In this document: in pieces, positions 26,421 through 34,385 of the stretch | Layout of the letters: the number at the start of each line of letters is the position of its first letter | Position numbering within the stretch: the first letter of the stretch is position 1 | Source: Azospirillum oleiclasticum | GTDB taxonomy: Bacteria > Pseudomonadota > Alphaproteobacteria > Azospirillales > Azospirillaceae | Assembly: GCF_013423485.1 (NCBI RefSeq) | Contig: NZ_JABFFR010000054.1 | Location: forward strand, 1-63,165 | Direction: 5' to 3' | Length of the DNA: 63,165 bases | Notes under the pieces: model-generated | Databases searched by the model: none | What the model saw: the letters and a program-made list of their open reading frames with translations, nothing else | Told to the model about the DNA's origin: nothing | Position numbers and translations under genes: made by a program

Positions 26421-28826
26421 TCACAGGATGAAGTCGTAGGCGGTGAAGCTGTAGTTGGCGATGTTCACCTGGACGCGCAGGTCGGCGGTGAGGGTGGCGT
26501 CGACGTTGGCCTCGATCAGGGTGACGGTGCCCGACGCCTGGTAGCGGACCTGGCCGGCGGCGGAGAAGGCGTCGGTGCCGATGAAGGTGAAGGTGCCGTT
26601 GCCGCTGGCGAGTATGCTGGCGTCGATCTCCGACAGGTCGATGCGGTCGCCCTCCGCCCCGCGCGTGGCGTAGGAGGCGAGCCCCAGCAACGCCGCCGCC
26701 GCCACCGCGTCGCCGTTGAAGTTGACGATGACGTCGGGGGCGGCGGTCGTGGATTCGTTGAGGTTGGCGATGATGAAGCGGTCGGCGCCGGTGCCGCCAT
26801 CCAGCAGGTCGGCGCCGGCCCCGCCGTGCAGCACGTCGTTGCCCGCCCCGCCCGCCAGCACGTCGTCCATCAGGTCGGTGGCGGTGGTCAGGATCGTGAT
26901 GCTGCGGTCGGAATAGACGTCGCCGTACAGGATGTCCGCCCCGTCGCCGCCGCGCAGCAGATCGGCGCCGTAGCCGCCGTAGAGCGTGTCCGCCTCGGTC
27001 CCGCCGTCCAGCACGTCGTTTCCGTTGCCGGCGTCCAGGATGTCGTCGCCGGCCCCGCCCAGCAGCGTGTCGTTGCCGGTGATGCCGATGGGGTCGCCGG
27101 TCAGCCGGTCGTTGCCGAAGCCGCCATAGAGCCGGTCGTTGCCGGCCCCGCCGGACAGGCTGTCGTTGCCGTCCTCCCCGTGCAGCCGGTCGTTGCCCTC
27201 GTGGCCCAGCATGGTGTCGTTGCCGAAGCCGCCGGCCAGGATGTCGTTGCCGAGCCCGCCGCCCAGCACGTCGGCGCGGTCGGTGCCCGCCAGCACGTCG
27301 TCGCCGCTGGTCGCCGTGGTGGTGAAGGTGAGGCCGGTGAAGGTCGGCTCGGTCGGGACGATCAGGGTGGAGACGGGACGGGTCCCGTCGGTCGCCTGCA
27401 GCAGTTCCACCCCCGACAGCACGTCGGTGCCGTCGGGGCCGCTGACCACCACGCGCCCGCTGCCGTCGAGCGTGAAGCCGTAGAGGGCGATGGCGCCGGT
27501 CAGCACGAAGCTGTCGATGCCGGCCAGCCCCAGCACCAGGTCGGTCTGGCTGTCGCCCAGCGCGTCGGTGGCGGGGTTGCCGGTCAGCGTGTCGTTGCCG
27601 GTGGTGCCGGTGATGGTGCTGACCAGCCTGGCAACGACGGCGTCCCCGGCTTCCGGCTCCACCGCCTCAATCAGCGATGGCGTCATCGCCGACGTCAGCG
27701 TCGCAGCCGGCAATGCCGCCCCCGTGCGCAGCGGGCGGCCTTCCCGCCAGCCGAACAGCAGGTAATGGCGGGTGGCGGCCGTGGTGTCGGTGCCGAAGGC
27801 CGCGGCCACGTCGGGGTTGGCGGCGAGGTAGGCGCGCGCGTCGAAGCTGGTGCTCCGCCCCTCCAGCCGGCCGTTGCGGATGTAGTGGGCGGCGAGCAGG
27901 GCCGTGTCGGCACCGAAGGCGGCCGCCAGATCCGGGTTGGCGGCACCATAGGCCAGCGCGTCGAAGCTGGTGCTCCGCCCCTCCAGCCGGCCGTTGCGGA
28001 CATAGTGGGTGGCGAGCAGGGCCGCGTCGGTGCCGAAGGCCGCCGCCAGATCCGGGTTGGCCGCGCCGTAGGCCAGCGCGTCGAAACCCGTGGCGCGGCG
28101 CTCGTTGCGGCCCCAGGCGGCGTAGTGGGCGGTGGCGGCGACGAGGTTCAGGCCGACCGCCCCCGCCACGTCGGGGTTGGCGGCGAGGTAGGAGAGCCCG
28201 TCGAAGGCCACGGCGGCGATGGCGCTGGTCTGGCCGGCAAGCGTCACCGTCTCGACATTGACCAGCGTGTCCATGGCGCCGTCGGCCGACATCGCGCCGT
28301 AGACGCCGGGAGCCAGCGCCACGATGACCGGCACCGCCGCGCGGTAGGCGCCGTCGCGCCAGACGTAGCGCCGGGTGTCGGCACCGTAGATGGCGCGGTC
28401 GCCGCCGTTCCCGCCGTCGAAGCGGCGCCCCACCGCAACCCCCATGTAGAAGCTGTCGTCGCCGTCGCCGCCGATCACCGTATCGACCGCGGCGAACAGC
28501 TCCGCCCCCAGCCGGTCGAGCGCGTTCGATCCCAGCGCGATGTCGAGCCCGGCGATGCGGTAGCGCACGGCGCCGGTGGGGTCATGGTCGGTGAAGCCGG
28601 TGAAGCGGGCGTCGACGGTGCCGCCGGCACCCGCTTGGCCGGCATAATCGAGCACCGTGCGGTGCCAGCGCCAGGCGGTTTGCCCCACCAGCGACAGCGC
28701 ACCGGCCCCGGTGGCGAGCACGTTGCCGGAGGCGTCCAGCCGGAAGCCGTCGAGCAGATAGCCGCCCGCCGCACGGTCTTCCGTGAAGTCCAGGGCGAAC
28801 CCCGCCCCGGCCACAAGCTGCGCCAT
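26421..28826 (-). CDS. RTX calcium-binding protein with four NPDV/EGR repeats
   Basis: The 801-residue acidic protein is built like a type I secretion substrate. Residues 208-367 hold four repeats of exactly 40 residues with consensus FDALAYxAANPDVAAAFG...HY...GRxEGR. Residues of about 507-690 hold many GGxGNDxL-type nonapeptides that form calcium-binding beta rolls. The last 60 residues are hydrophobic/aliphatic and cysteine-free, as expected for a C-terminal secretion signal. No catalytic domain is recognised in residues 1-200. The ATG at 28826 is preferred over a GTG 9 bases upstream because GGAG lies 8 bases before it. Confidence 0.85.
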   Translation of the reverse strand: MAQLVAGAGFALDFTEDRAAGGYLLDGFRLDASGNVLATGAGALSLVGQTAWRWHRTVLDYAGQAGAGGTVDARFTGFTDHDPTGAVRYRIAGLDIALGSNALDRLGAELFAAVDTVIGGDGDDSFYMGVAVGRRFDGGNGGDRAIYGADTRRYVWRDGAYRAAVPVIVALAPGVYGAMSADGAMDTLVNVETVTLAGQTSAIAAVAFDGLSYLAANPDVAGAVGLNLVAATAHYAAWGRNERRATGFDALAYGAANPDLAAAFGTDAALLATHYVRNGRLEGRSTSFDALAYGAANPDLAAAFGADTALLAAHYIRNGRLEGRSTSFDARAYLAANPDVAAAFGTDTTAATRHYLLFGWREGRPLRTGAALPAATLTSAMTPSLIEAVEPEAGDAVVARLVSTITGTTGNDTLTGNPATDALGDSQTDLVLGLAGIDSFVLTGAIALYGFTLDGSGRVVVSGPDGTDVLSGVELLQATDGTRPVSTLIVPTEPTFTGLTFTTTATSGDDVLAGTDRADVLGGGLGNDILAGGFGNDTMLGHEGNDRLHGEDGNDSLSGGAGNDRLYGGFGNDRLTGDPIGITGNDTLLGGAGDDILDAGNGNDVLDGGTEADTLYGGYGADLLRGGDGADILYGDVYSDRSITILTTATDLMDDVLAGGAGNDVLHGGAGADLLDGGTGADRFIIANLNESTTAAPDVIVNFNGDAVAAAALLGLASYATRGAEGDRIDLSEIDASILASGNGTFTFIGTDAFSAAGQVRYQASGTVTLIEANVDATLTADLRVQVNIANYSFTAYDFIL
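27726..28205 (-). repeat. Four tandem 120-bp repeats encoding NPDV/EGR units
   Basis: Four in-frame repeats of exactly 120 bp (40 residues) lie inside the RTX gene. The middle two are nearly identical at DNA level, including shared CTGGTGCTCCGCCCCTCCAG segments, which suggests recent duplication. Confidence 0.9.
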
Positions 28827-28881
28827 GCCCCACACTCCGCGCCTTCAGCGTCCCATCGGGGCGATTTTGGGGGGCGAGGGA

Positions 28882-29100
28882 TTAACGAGGGGTTGTTTCC
28901 ACCACCGGCCGGCCATCCACCAGGTGCACGGTGATGAGCTGGTCGTGCCGGGCGCCGATCGCCTCCACCCAGAAGGCGGCGTACTCGGCCTGGGTCATGG
29001 TCCAGCGCTTGGTCGTCCCGTCGAAGCGGGCGCGCGGGGCGGCCCGGCGGCGGGCCTGGAGAAGGGGCGGGCAAGGGGTGAAGGACAGCTCGACGGCCAT
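28882..29100 (-). CDS. Small hypothetical protein
   Basis: The 72-residue product begins AVELSFTPCPPLLQARRR and contains RFDGTTKRWTMTQAEYAAFW. I do not recognise a family. The ATG at 29100 is chosen because a strong GGAGAGGA ribosome binding site lies just upstream; the in-frame extension has none. It sits 55 bases before the RTX gene and may be co-transcribed with it, so a helper role in export or folding is possible but unproven. Confidence 0.55.
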   Translation of the reverse strand: MAVELSFTPCPPLLQARRRAAPRARFDGTTKRWTMTQAEYAAFWVEAIGARHDQLITVHLVDGRPVVETTPR

Positions 29101-29290
29101 GATCCTCTCCGGACGCGTCTCACGAGTCGCCGGAATCATGACACAAGAGCTTGAATCACCGAATCAAAATCTTGGGGTCAGCCCGTGACCTTTCGGCTGT
29201 CCCCGAAGCTCCGACCGCGGGCGCCGTCCGGCAGTGCCCGCTTGGCGGACCCGGCCCGCCCGATACCGCCGGCCGGATCCTGCCCGAAGG

Positions 29291-29587
29291 TCAGATCGCC
29301 TGCAGATAGGCGGGGTCGAGCGCGCCGTGGCGGAAGGGGATCCAGTCCTTGTGGTCGGTGCGGTACTGCAGACCGTAGGGGTTCTTGAAGAAGATCTTCT
29401 GCAGCGGCTGCCCACCCTCGGCCCGGGTGCGGTCGTGGTCGATCAGGGGGGAGGGGGCGAAGATCTTTTCCCACAGCTCGGCGTTGTCAACGTCGCGGCC
29501 GGCGTTCTTCACATAGTCGCGCGCCGTGTCGCTGAGCTGCCAGGCCTCTTCGACCATCGCGTAGTAATCGGGAACACCGTCGGCCAT
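29291..29587 (-). CDS. Small hypothetical protein
   Basis: The 98-residue product begins ADGVPDYYAMVEEAWQL and has a central LIDHDRTRAEGG and KIFFKNPYGLQYRTDHKDW. It has no signal peptide or membrane segment and no family I recognise. The ATG at 29587 follows a GGAG 9 bases upstream; a TTG further up is rejected. It lies between the flippase gene and the small gene before the RTX protein, all on one strand. Confidence 0.55.
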   Translation of the reverse strand: MADGVPDYYAMVEEAWQLSDTARDYVKNAGRDVDNAELWEKIFAPSPLIDHDRTRAEGGQPLQKIFFKNPYGLQYRTDHKDWIPFRHGALDPAYLQAI

Positions 29588-29650
29588 GACCCAAAGCTCC
29601 AAACGATCGTGATGGCGCTGAATAGCGCATTTCGCGCCCCGAGGAAACCG

Positions 29651-31180
29651 TCAGCGCGGAACGGGATCGCCGATGTCCCCGCCGCGGGATGCGGCCCCGG
29701 CCCCCACACCGGACCCGGCGCCGGCCCCGACACCGGGAATGGCCGCCGCCAGCAGCCCGCGGCCGGACGCCCACAGGCGGCGGCCCGCCAGCGCCAGCCC
29801 CGGCAGGATGCCGGCGGCCAGCAGCAGCAGCCCCTCGCCGCCGCCCACCGCCAGCCCGGCGGCGGCCAGTCCGCCGACGGCCGTCACGGCCAGCGCCAGC
29901 CGGCCGGCCGCCGGTGCGGTGCCGGGGGCGAGCCGCCCGAACAGCAGCAGCAGCAGCAGCAGATCCACGCCGGTGCGTGCCGTCCAGGCGATGGCGGCCC
30001 CGAGCGGCCCATAGGCGCCGACCAGCAGCCACAGCGCTCCCAGATAGACCGGCAGCTCGGCGAGCTGGAGCCAGGCCGTCACGTCCATGCGGCCGGTTCC
30101 GTGGATCAGCGCGTAGGGGACATAGGCCATCGCGTTGAACAGCACACCCAGCGCCAGCACCGCCAGCACCGGCCCGCCCTGGGCGGCGAAGGCGGGCCCC
30201 AGCCACAGATCCAACGCCGGCCCGCCCAGCAGCACCGCCGCCGCCAGCACCGGCAGGAAGACCCCGGCGATCGCCGCCACGCCGAGATCCAGGATGCGGC
30301 GCAGCGCGGCCGGCTCCTGCCGGAACAGCCCGGCGGCGGTGGGAAACAGCACCCCCGACAGCGCGGCGGGGATGAACAGCAGCCGCACCACCAGCTCGAA
30401 GGGCGTGGTGTAGAAGGCCACCGCCGCCACCGGCACCAGCCCCGCCAGCACGAAGCGGTCGGCGTAGGTCATCAGCGGGCCGAGCAGGTTGTTGAGCGTC
30501 ATCCAGGCGCCCAGCGTGAAGAGCGGGCGCAGCGGCTCGCGCGGGCCGCGGGGGCGCGAGGCCAACCCCGGCACCACGCGCAGGCACAGCCAGCCATAGG
30601 CCGCCGCCCCCGCCAGCCGCCCGGCGGCGATGGCGGCGATCACCGCGGCCAGGCTGTCGGTGAAGGGCAGCACCGCCACCGGGCTCAGATAGTTGAGCAC
30701 CCCCACCGTCATCTTGACGAGGTTGACCCGGCGGAACTCCTGGTGCGCTTCCAGCACGCCGCGCAGGGCGGCCGAGACCAGGGCGACCGGGACGATGGCG
30801 GCGACGATGAACAGGGTGGTGCGCAGCTCCCCCGCCACCAGCGCCGAGCCGTGCGCCAGCCAGCCGGCGAGCGGCCCGGACGCCGCAGCCACCACGGCCC
30901 CGCCGGCCACACCCACCAGCCCCATCAGCGCCAGCGCCGGACGGACGATGCCCGCCACCCCGGCGCCGTCGCGCCGGCCGCGCCGCTCGGCGACCGTCTG
31001 GATCAGCGCGCGCGCCAGCCCCAGATCGAGCACCATCAGCCAGCCCAGCAGAGCCCACACCAGCGTGAGCGCGCCGAACCGCTCCAGCCCGATGCCGCCG
31101 ACCAGCAGCGGGATCGACAACAGGGCGGCCAGCATCGGCAGTCCCTCGCCGAGCAGGTTCCAGATCGTGTTGCGGAGCAC
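29651..31180 (-). CDS. Wzx-like polysaccharide flippase
   Basis: The 509-residue protein has an N-terminal NTIWNLLGEGLPMLAALLSIPLLV followed by GIGLERFGALTLVWALLGWL, the conserved start of the polysaccharide transporter/MOP family, and about 12-14 membrane helices. ADRFVLAGLVPVAAVAFYTTPFEL fits the central helices. It should move a lipid-linked oligosaccharide to the periplasm. The start is GTG at 31180; an ATG 45 bases later would remove part of the first helix. The C-terminal 25 residues are a Gly/Ala low-complexity tail. Confidence 0.82.
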   Translation of the reverse strand: MLRNTIWNLLGEGLPMLAALLSIPLLVGGIGLERFGALTLVWALLGWLMVLDLGLARALIQTVAERRGRRDGAGVAGIVRPALALMGLVGVAGGAVVAAASGPLAGWLAHGSALVAGELRTTLFIVAAIVPVALVSAALRGVLEAHQEFRRVNLVKMTVGVLNYLSPVAVLPFTDSLAAVIAAIAAGRLAGAAAYGWLCLRVVPGLASRPRGPREPLRPLFTLGAWMTLNNLLGPLMTYADRFVLAGLVPVAAVAFYTTPFELVVRLLFIPAALSGVLFPTAAGLFRQEPAALRRILDLGVAAIAGVFLPVLAAAVLLGGPALDLWLGPAFAAQGGPVLAVLALGVLFNAMAYVPYALIHGTGRMDVTAWLQLAELPVYLGALWLLVGAYGPLGAAIAWTARTGVDLLLLLLLFGRLAPGTAPAAGRLALAVTAVGGLAAAGLAVGGGEGLLLLAAGILPGLALAGRRLWASGRGLLAAAIPGVGAGAGSGVGAGAASRGGDIGDPVPR

Positions 31181-31236
31181 CTCGGGGATCCGTCTCGGGG
31201 TGGGGGTGCCGAGGAGAGAGTCTCGGGCGAACCGAT

Positions 31237-31265
31237 TACTTAAGGCATAGTTCGGACGATAACAA
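31237..31265 (-). promoter_or_regulatory. Candidate promoter of the second flippase gene
   Basis: On the minus strand, TTGTTA (31265-31260), a 17-base spacer and TAAGTA (31242-31237) lie in an AT-rich patch between pseC and the flippase gene, about 57 bases before its GTG. Confidence 0.45.
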
Positions 31266-31300
31266 TGCGGGCCGTGCCGCTCATGCGCACCAACGGACGA

Positions 31301-32512
31301 TCACCCCCCCAGCACCTCGGCTAGCGCCGCCGCCACCCGGTCCACGTCGCCGTCGGCCATGGCCGGGAACAGCGGCAGGGACAGGGCGCGGTCGTAGAAG
31401 GCGTCCGCACCCGGCAGGGACAGGCGGCCGTAGCGCCGCACCCAGAAGGGCTGGCGGTGCACGGGGATGTAGTGCACCTGGGTGCCGATCCCGCGGGCGC
31501 GGAGATCGGCCATGACGGCCGCGCGCTCCCGCCCGGCGGCGGCGAAGTCGATCAGCGCCACCATCAGATGCCAGGCCGGGCGGCACCAGGGCACATGGGC
31601 GAGCGGCCGCACCAGGGGACCAAGCGGCGCCAGCGCTCGGCCGTAGAGACCGACGAGGTGCCGCCGCCGCCCGGCGAAGCGGTCGAGCTTGCCGAGCTGG
31701 CTCAGCGCCAGCGCCGCCTGCAGGTCGGTCAGCCGGTAATTGAAGGCCGGCTCCGCCATCTCGTAATACCAGGGGTTGGGCGTGCCGGCGGCGGCGAAGC
31801 CGGCCTCCCGGTCGGCGAAATCCTCCGGCTCGCGCAGCATGCCGTGGTTGCGCAGCCGCTTCAGGCGGTGGGCCAGCGCCGCGTCATCGACGGTCACCGC
31901 CCCGCCTTCGCCGGCGGCGATGGTCTTGACGGGGTGGAAGGAGAAGGCGGCCATGCCCCCCGCGGCGCCATTCCCGACGGGCTGGACGCCGCCGCCGCGC
32001 TCATCGACGCTGCCGATGGCGTGGCAGGCGTCCTCCACCAGGGTCAGCCCGCGCGCCGCGGCGAGGCGGCCCAGCGCGTCCAGGTCGGCGGTCTGGCCGG
32101 CGTAATGCACCGGGGCCAGCGCCCGCACCCGCCAGCCGGCGGCCTCCGCCCGCGCCAGGGCGGCGGCGGCGGTCTCCGCGGTCATCAGGCCGGTGTCCGG
32201 ATCCACGTCGGCGAAGGCGACCTCGCCGCCGGCGTGGCGCACCGTGCTGGCGGTGGCGAGGAAGGTGACGGCCGGCACCACCACCGCCTCGCCGGGGGCG
32301 AGGTCGAGCGCCAGGAAGGCCAGATGCAGCGCCGCCGTGCCGTTGGCGCAGGCCACCGCGTGCGCCGCCCCCGTCCGCTCCGCCAGGGCGTGTTCGAAGG
32401 CTTCCACGGCCGGCCCCTGGGTCAGCCAGTCGCCGCGCAGCACCGCCGCCACCGCGGCGATGTCGTCCTCGTCGATGCTCTGCCGGCCATAGGGCAGGAA
32501 GGACAGACCCAT
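31301..32512 (-). CDS. pseC: UDP-4-amino-4,6-dideoxy-N-acetyl-L-altrosamine transaminase
   Basis: PseC is the PLP-dependent aminotransferase of pseudaminic acid synthesis and uses the 4-keto sugar made by PseB. The 403-residue protein begins with the family signature LPYGRQSIDEDDIAAV and GDWLTQGPAVEAFE, and carries the PLP lysine K196 in FSFHPVKTIAAGEGG with the preceding VEDACHAIG. It starts 8 bases after pseB, so the pair is one operon. No PseF, G, H or I gene is seen in the window. Confidence 0.93.
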   Translation of the reverse strand: MGLSFLPYGRQSIDEDDIAAVAAVLRGDWLTQGPAVEAFEHALAERTGAAHAVACANGTAALHLAFLALDLAPGEAVVVPAVTFLATASTVRHAGGEVAFADVDPDTGLMTAETAAAALARAEAAGWRVRALAPVHYAGQTADLDALGRLAAARGLTLVEDACHAIGSVDERGGGVQPVGNGAAGGMAAFSFHPVKTIAAGEGGAVTVDDAALAHRLKRLRNHGMLREPEDFADREAGFAAAGTPNPWYYEMAEPAFNYRLTDLQAALALSQLGKLDRFAGRRRHLVGLYGRALAPLGPLVRPLAHVPWCRPAWHLMVALIDFAAAGRERAAVMADLRARGIGTQVHYIPVHRQPFWVRRYGRLSLPGADAFYDRALSLPLFPAMADGDVDRVAAALAEVLGG

Positions 32513-32520
32513 GGCGGGGT

Positions 32521-33543
32521 TCAGGCCGCCCCGGCCAGCAGCCGGGCCAGCCGTTCGCCTTCCAGCCAGTCCGTGTTGGTGTCGCTGGCGTAGCGGAAGC
32601 CGTCGGGCACCGGCCGCGCGCCCAGCCGCTCGTAGGGCTCGTGCGTCCAGAAGGCGAAGGCCGGCTCGATGACGTAGCGGTCGGGCAGTTCCACCGTCTG
32701 GCGGCTGTCGTCCTCGGTGACCATCACCTCGTGCAGCTTCTCGCCGGGGCGGATGCCGACCAGCTCCTGCGGCAGCCGCGGGGCGATGGCGCGGGCGAGG
32801 TCGACCACCCGCAGGCTGGGGATCTTGGGCACGAAGATCTCGCCGCCCTGCATCAGCGCCACACAGGACGCCACGAAATCGACCCCCTGCTGCAGCGTGA
32901 TCCAGAAGCGGGTCATGCGCTCGTCGGTGATCGGCAGGCGCTCCGCCCCTTCCGCCACCAGCCGCTGGAACAGCGGGACGACGCTGCCGCGCGACCCCGC
33001 CACGTTGCCGTAGCGGACCACCGAGAAGCGCACGTCGCGACCGCCGGCCAGATTGTTGGCGGCGATGAAGATCTTGTCGGAGGCGAGCTTGCTGGCACCA
33101 TAGAGGTTGATCGGGTTGGCCGCCTTGTCGGTGGACAGCGCCACCACCCGGCGCACCCCGGTGCGCAGCGCCGCGCGCACCACGTTCTCCGCACCGTAGA
33201 CGTTGGTGTGGATGCACTCCATCGGGTTGTACTCGGCCGCCGGCACATGCTTCAGCGCGGCGGCGTGGATGCACACATCGACGTCGCGCATCGCCAGCTC
33301 CAGCCGCTCGCAGTCGCGCACGTCGCCGATGAAGAAGCGCAGCCGGCTGTCGCCCTTCGCCCCGAACTGCTGCTGCATCTCGTACTGCTTGAACTCGTCG
33401 CGGGAGAAGACGATGACACGCCGGGGCTTGGCACGGCGTAGCAGCGTCTCCACGAAGCGCCGCCCGAAGGAACCGGAGCCGCCGGTGATCAGCACCGACT
33501 GCCCGTCGAACTCGTTGAATCCATCGACCGCCAGGCGGTTCAT
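32521..33543 (-). CDS. pseB: UDP-N-acetylglucosamine 4,6-dehydratase (inverting)
   Basis: PseB carries out dehydration and C5 inversion of UDP-GlcNAc, the first step toward pseudaminic acid used on flagellin or surface glycans. The 340-residue SDR has VLITGGSGSFGRRFVE for NADP binding, the catalytic STDKAANPINLYGASK block with Asp139, Lys140 and Tyr148, and RYGNVAGSRGSVVPLF. The ATG at 33543 has a perfect AAGGAG six bases upstream, so longer in-frame starts are rejected. Confidence 0.94.
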   Translation of the reverse strand: MNRLAVDGFNEFDGQSVLITGGSGSFGRRFVETLLRRAKPRRVIVFSRDEFKQYEMQQQFGAKGDSRLRFFIGDVRDCERLELAMRDVDVCIHAAALKHVPAAEYNPMECIHTNVYGAENVVRAALRTGVRRVVALSTDKAANPINLYGASKLASDKIFIAANNLAGGRDVRFSVVRYGNVAGSRGSVVPLFQRLVAEGAERLPITDERMTRFWITLQQGVDFVASCVALMQGGEIFVPKIPSLRVVDLARAIAPRLPQELVGIRPGEKLHEVMVTEDDSRQTVELPDRYVIEPAFAFWTHEPYERLGARPVPDGFRYASDTNTDWLEGERLARLLAGAA

Positions 33544-33861
33544 CCTGTGCTCCTTGCGGGGATCCTGTGTCATCACGATCCGGTTGCGCCTGCGCTCTGC
33601 CGGGACGGCCGATCCTCCACCCTAGGAGGCACCCGCTACCAGCCGGTTAATGATCCTTGCGCACCGCAGCCGGCACGCGACAAGCGAAACCGTGGCCGGC
33701 ATGCGCGATGCGGTGACGGCGCCGCCCGTCCGCTCGCCGTCGGGGTTGAACGCGTCCGGTTTCCATGTCTAGCTGGAATAGCGGAACGGCACCACGCGGT
33801 CCAGGCCGGGCAGGGGCGCCGTCCGCGCCGCCGACAGCCGCCGTCCGGATCACTCAGCACC
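33544..33861 (+). other. 318-bp divergent intergenic region
   Basis: This stretch lies between pseB and the small gene at 33862. It must hold promoters for both directions, but I find no pair of hexamers with good spacing. A CCTAGG palindrome at 33621 and an AT-richer patch near 33770 are the only visible signs. Confidence 0.3.
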
Positions 33862-34356
33862 ATGCCGTCCCTTCCCGAATGCGCCGGATTCGCGCTCGCC
33901 ATGGCGGCCTCGACGGTGGCCGCGGCCTCCCCCGTTCCCTTCTTCCGGGAGGTGGGGAGCGTGGGCGTCCTGTGCGCGGTCGCGGCACCGCAAGACCTGC
34001 TGGACGAGGGCCGGCTGTGCGGCTGGGCGGCGGCGGAGCTGGCCGCCGGCATGCCGGCCGGCGGCCCGGCGGTGGTGGCGCTGGTCCGCAACGACCCGCG
34101 GCTGGCCGATCCTGGGCTGCTGCTGGTGACGCTCCACGCCCATCTCGTACCGGCCGGACCGGATGGCCCGGCGCTGCTGGCGCTCGCCGCCGGGCTGCAT
34201 CGCGCGCGCACCGACCTCGGACCGCCGCCCCTCTTCACCGCCCCGCCCGAGGCCCTGCCGGTTCCCGGCGGGACACCGCCGGAAGCGGCCGTGCGCTCCG
34301 CCCTCCGGCGCCTTCTGGGAACGGCCGTCACCGGCCGTCTTCCGCGTTCACCTTGA
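33862..34356 (+). CDS. Hypothetical protein upstream of the metalloprotease
   Basis: The 164-residue product starts at ATG 33862 and begins PSLPECAGFALAMAASTVAAASPVP, which could be a weak export signal although it lacks a basic N-terminus. Only two further cysteines follow, in LCAVAAP and RLCGWAA, which could form a disulfide. I recognise no family. It ends 29 bases before the serralysin-like gene and is probably co-transcribed, so a chaperone or inhibitor of that protease is an obvious possibility but is only inferred from position. Confidence 0.5.
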   Translation: MPSLPECAGFALAMAASTVAAASPVPFFREVGSVGVLCAVAAPQDLLDEGRLCGWAAAELAAGMPAGGPAVVALVRNDPRLADPGLLLVTLHAHLVPAGPDGPALLALAAGLHRARTDLGPPPLFTAPPEALPVPGGTPPEAAVRSALRRLLGTAVTGRLPRSP

Positions 34357-34385
34357 CCACCCTCTGATCACCGGAGCGTGCCGGC

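Noticed and set aside
27726..28205. Regular 120-bp repeats resembling a CRISPR array
   Set aside because: The repeats are in frame, have no unique spacers of fixed size, and encode a protein repeat.
26292..28934. Very long plus-strand open frame opposite the RTX gene
   Set aside because: Its Val/Gly/Gln repeats are the antisense of the RTX and NPDV repeats. The minus-strand product has clear domains and a ribosome binding site.
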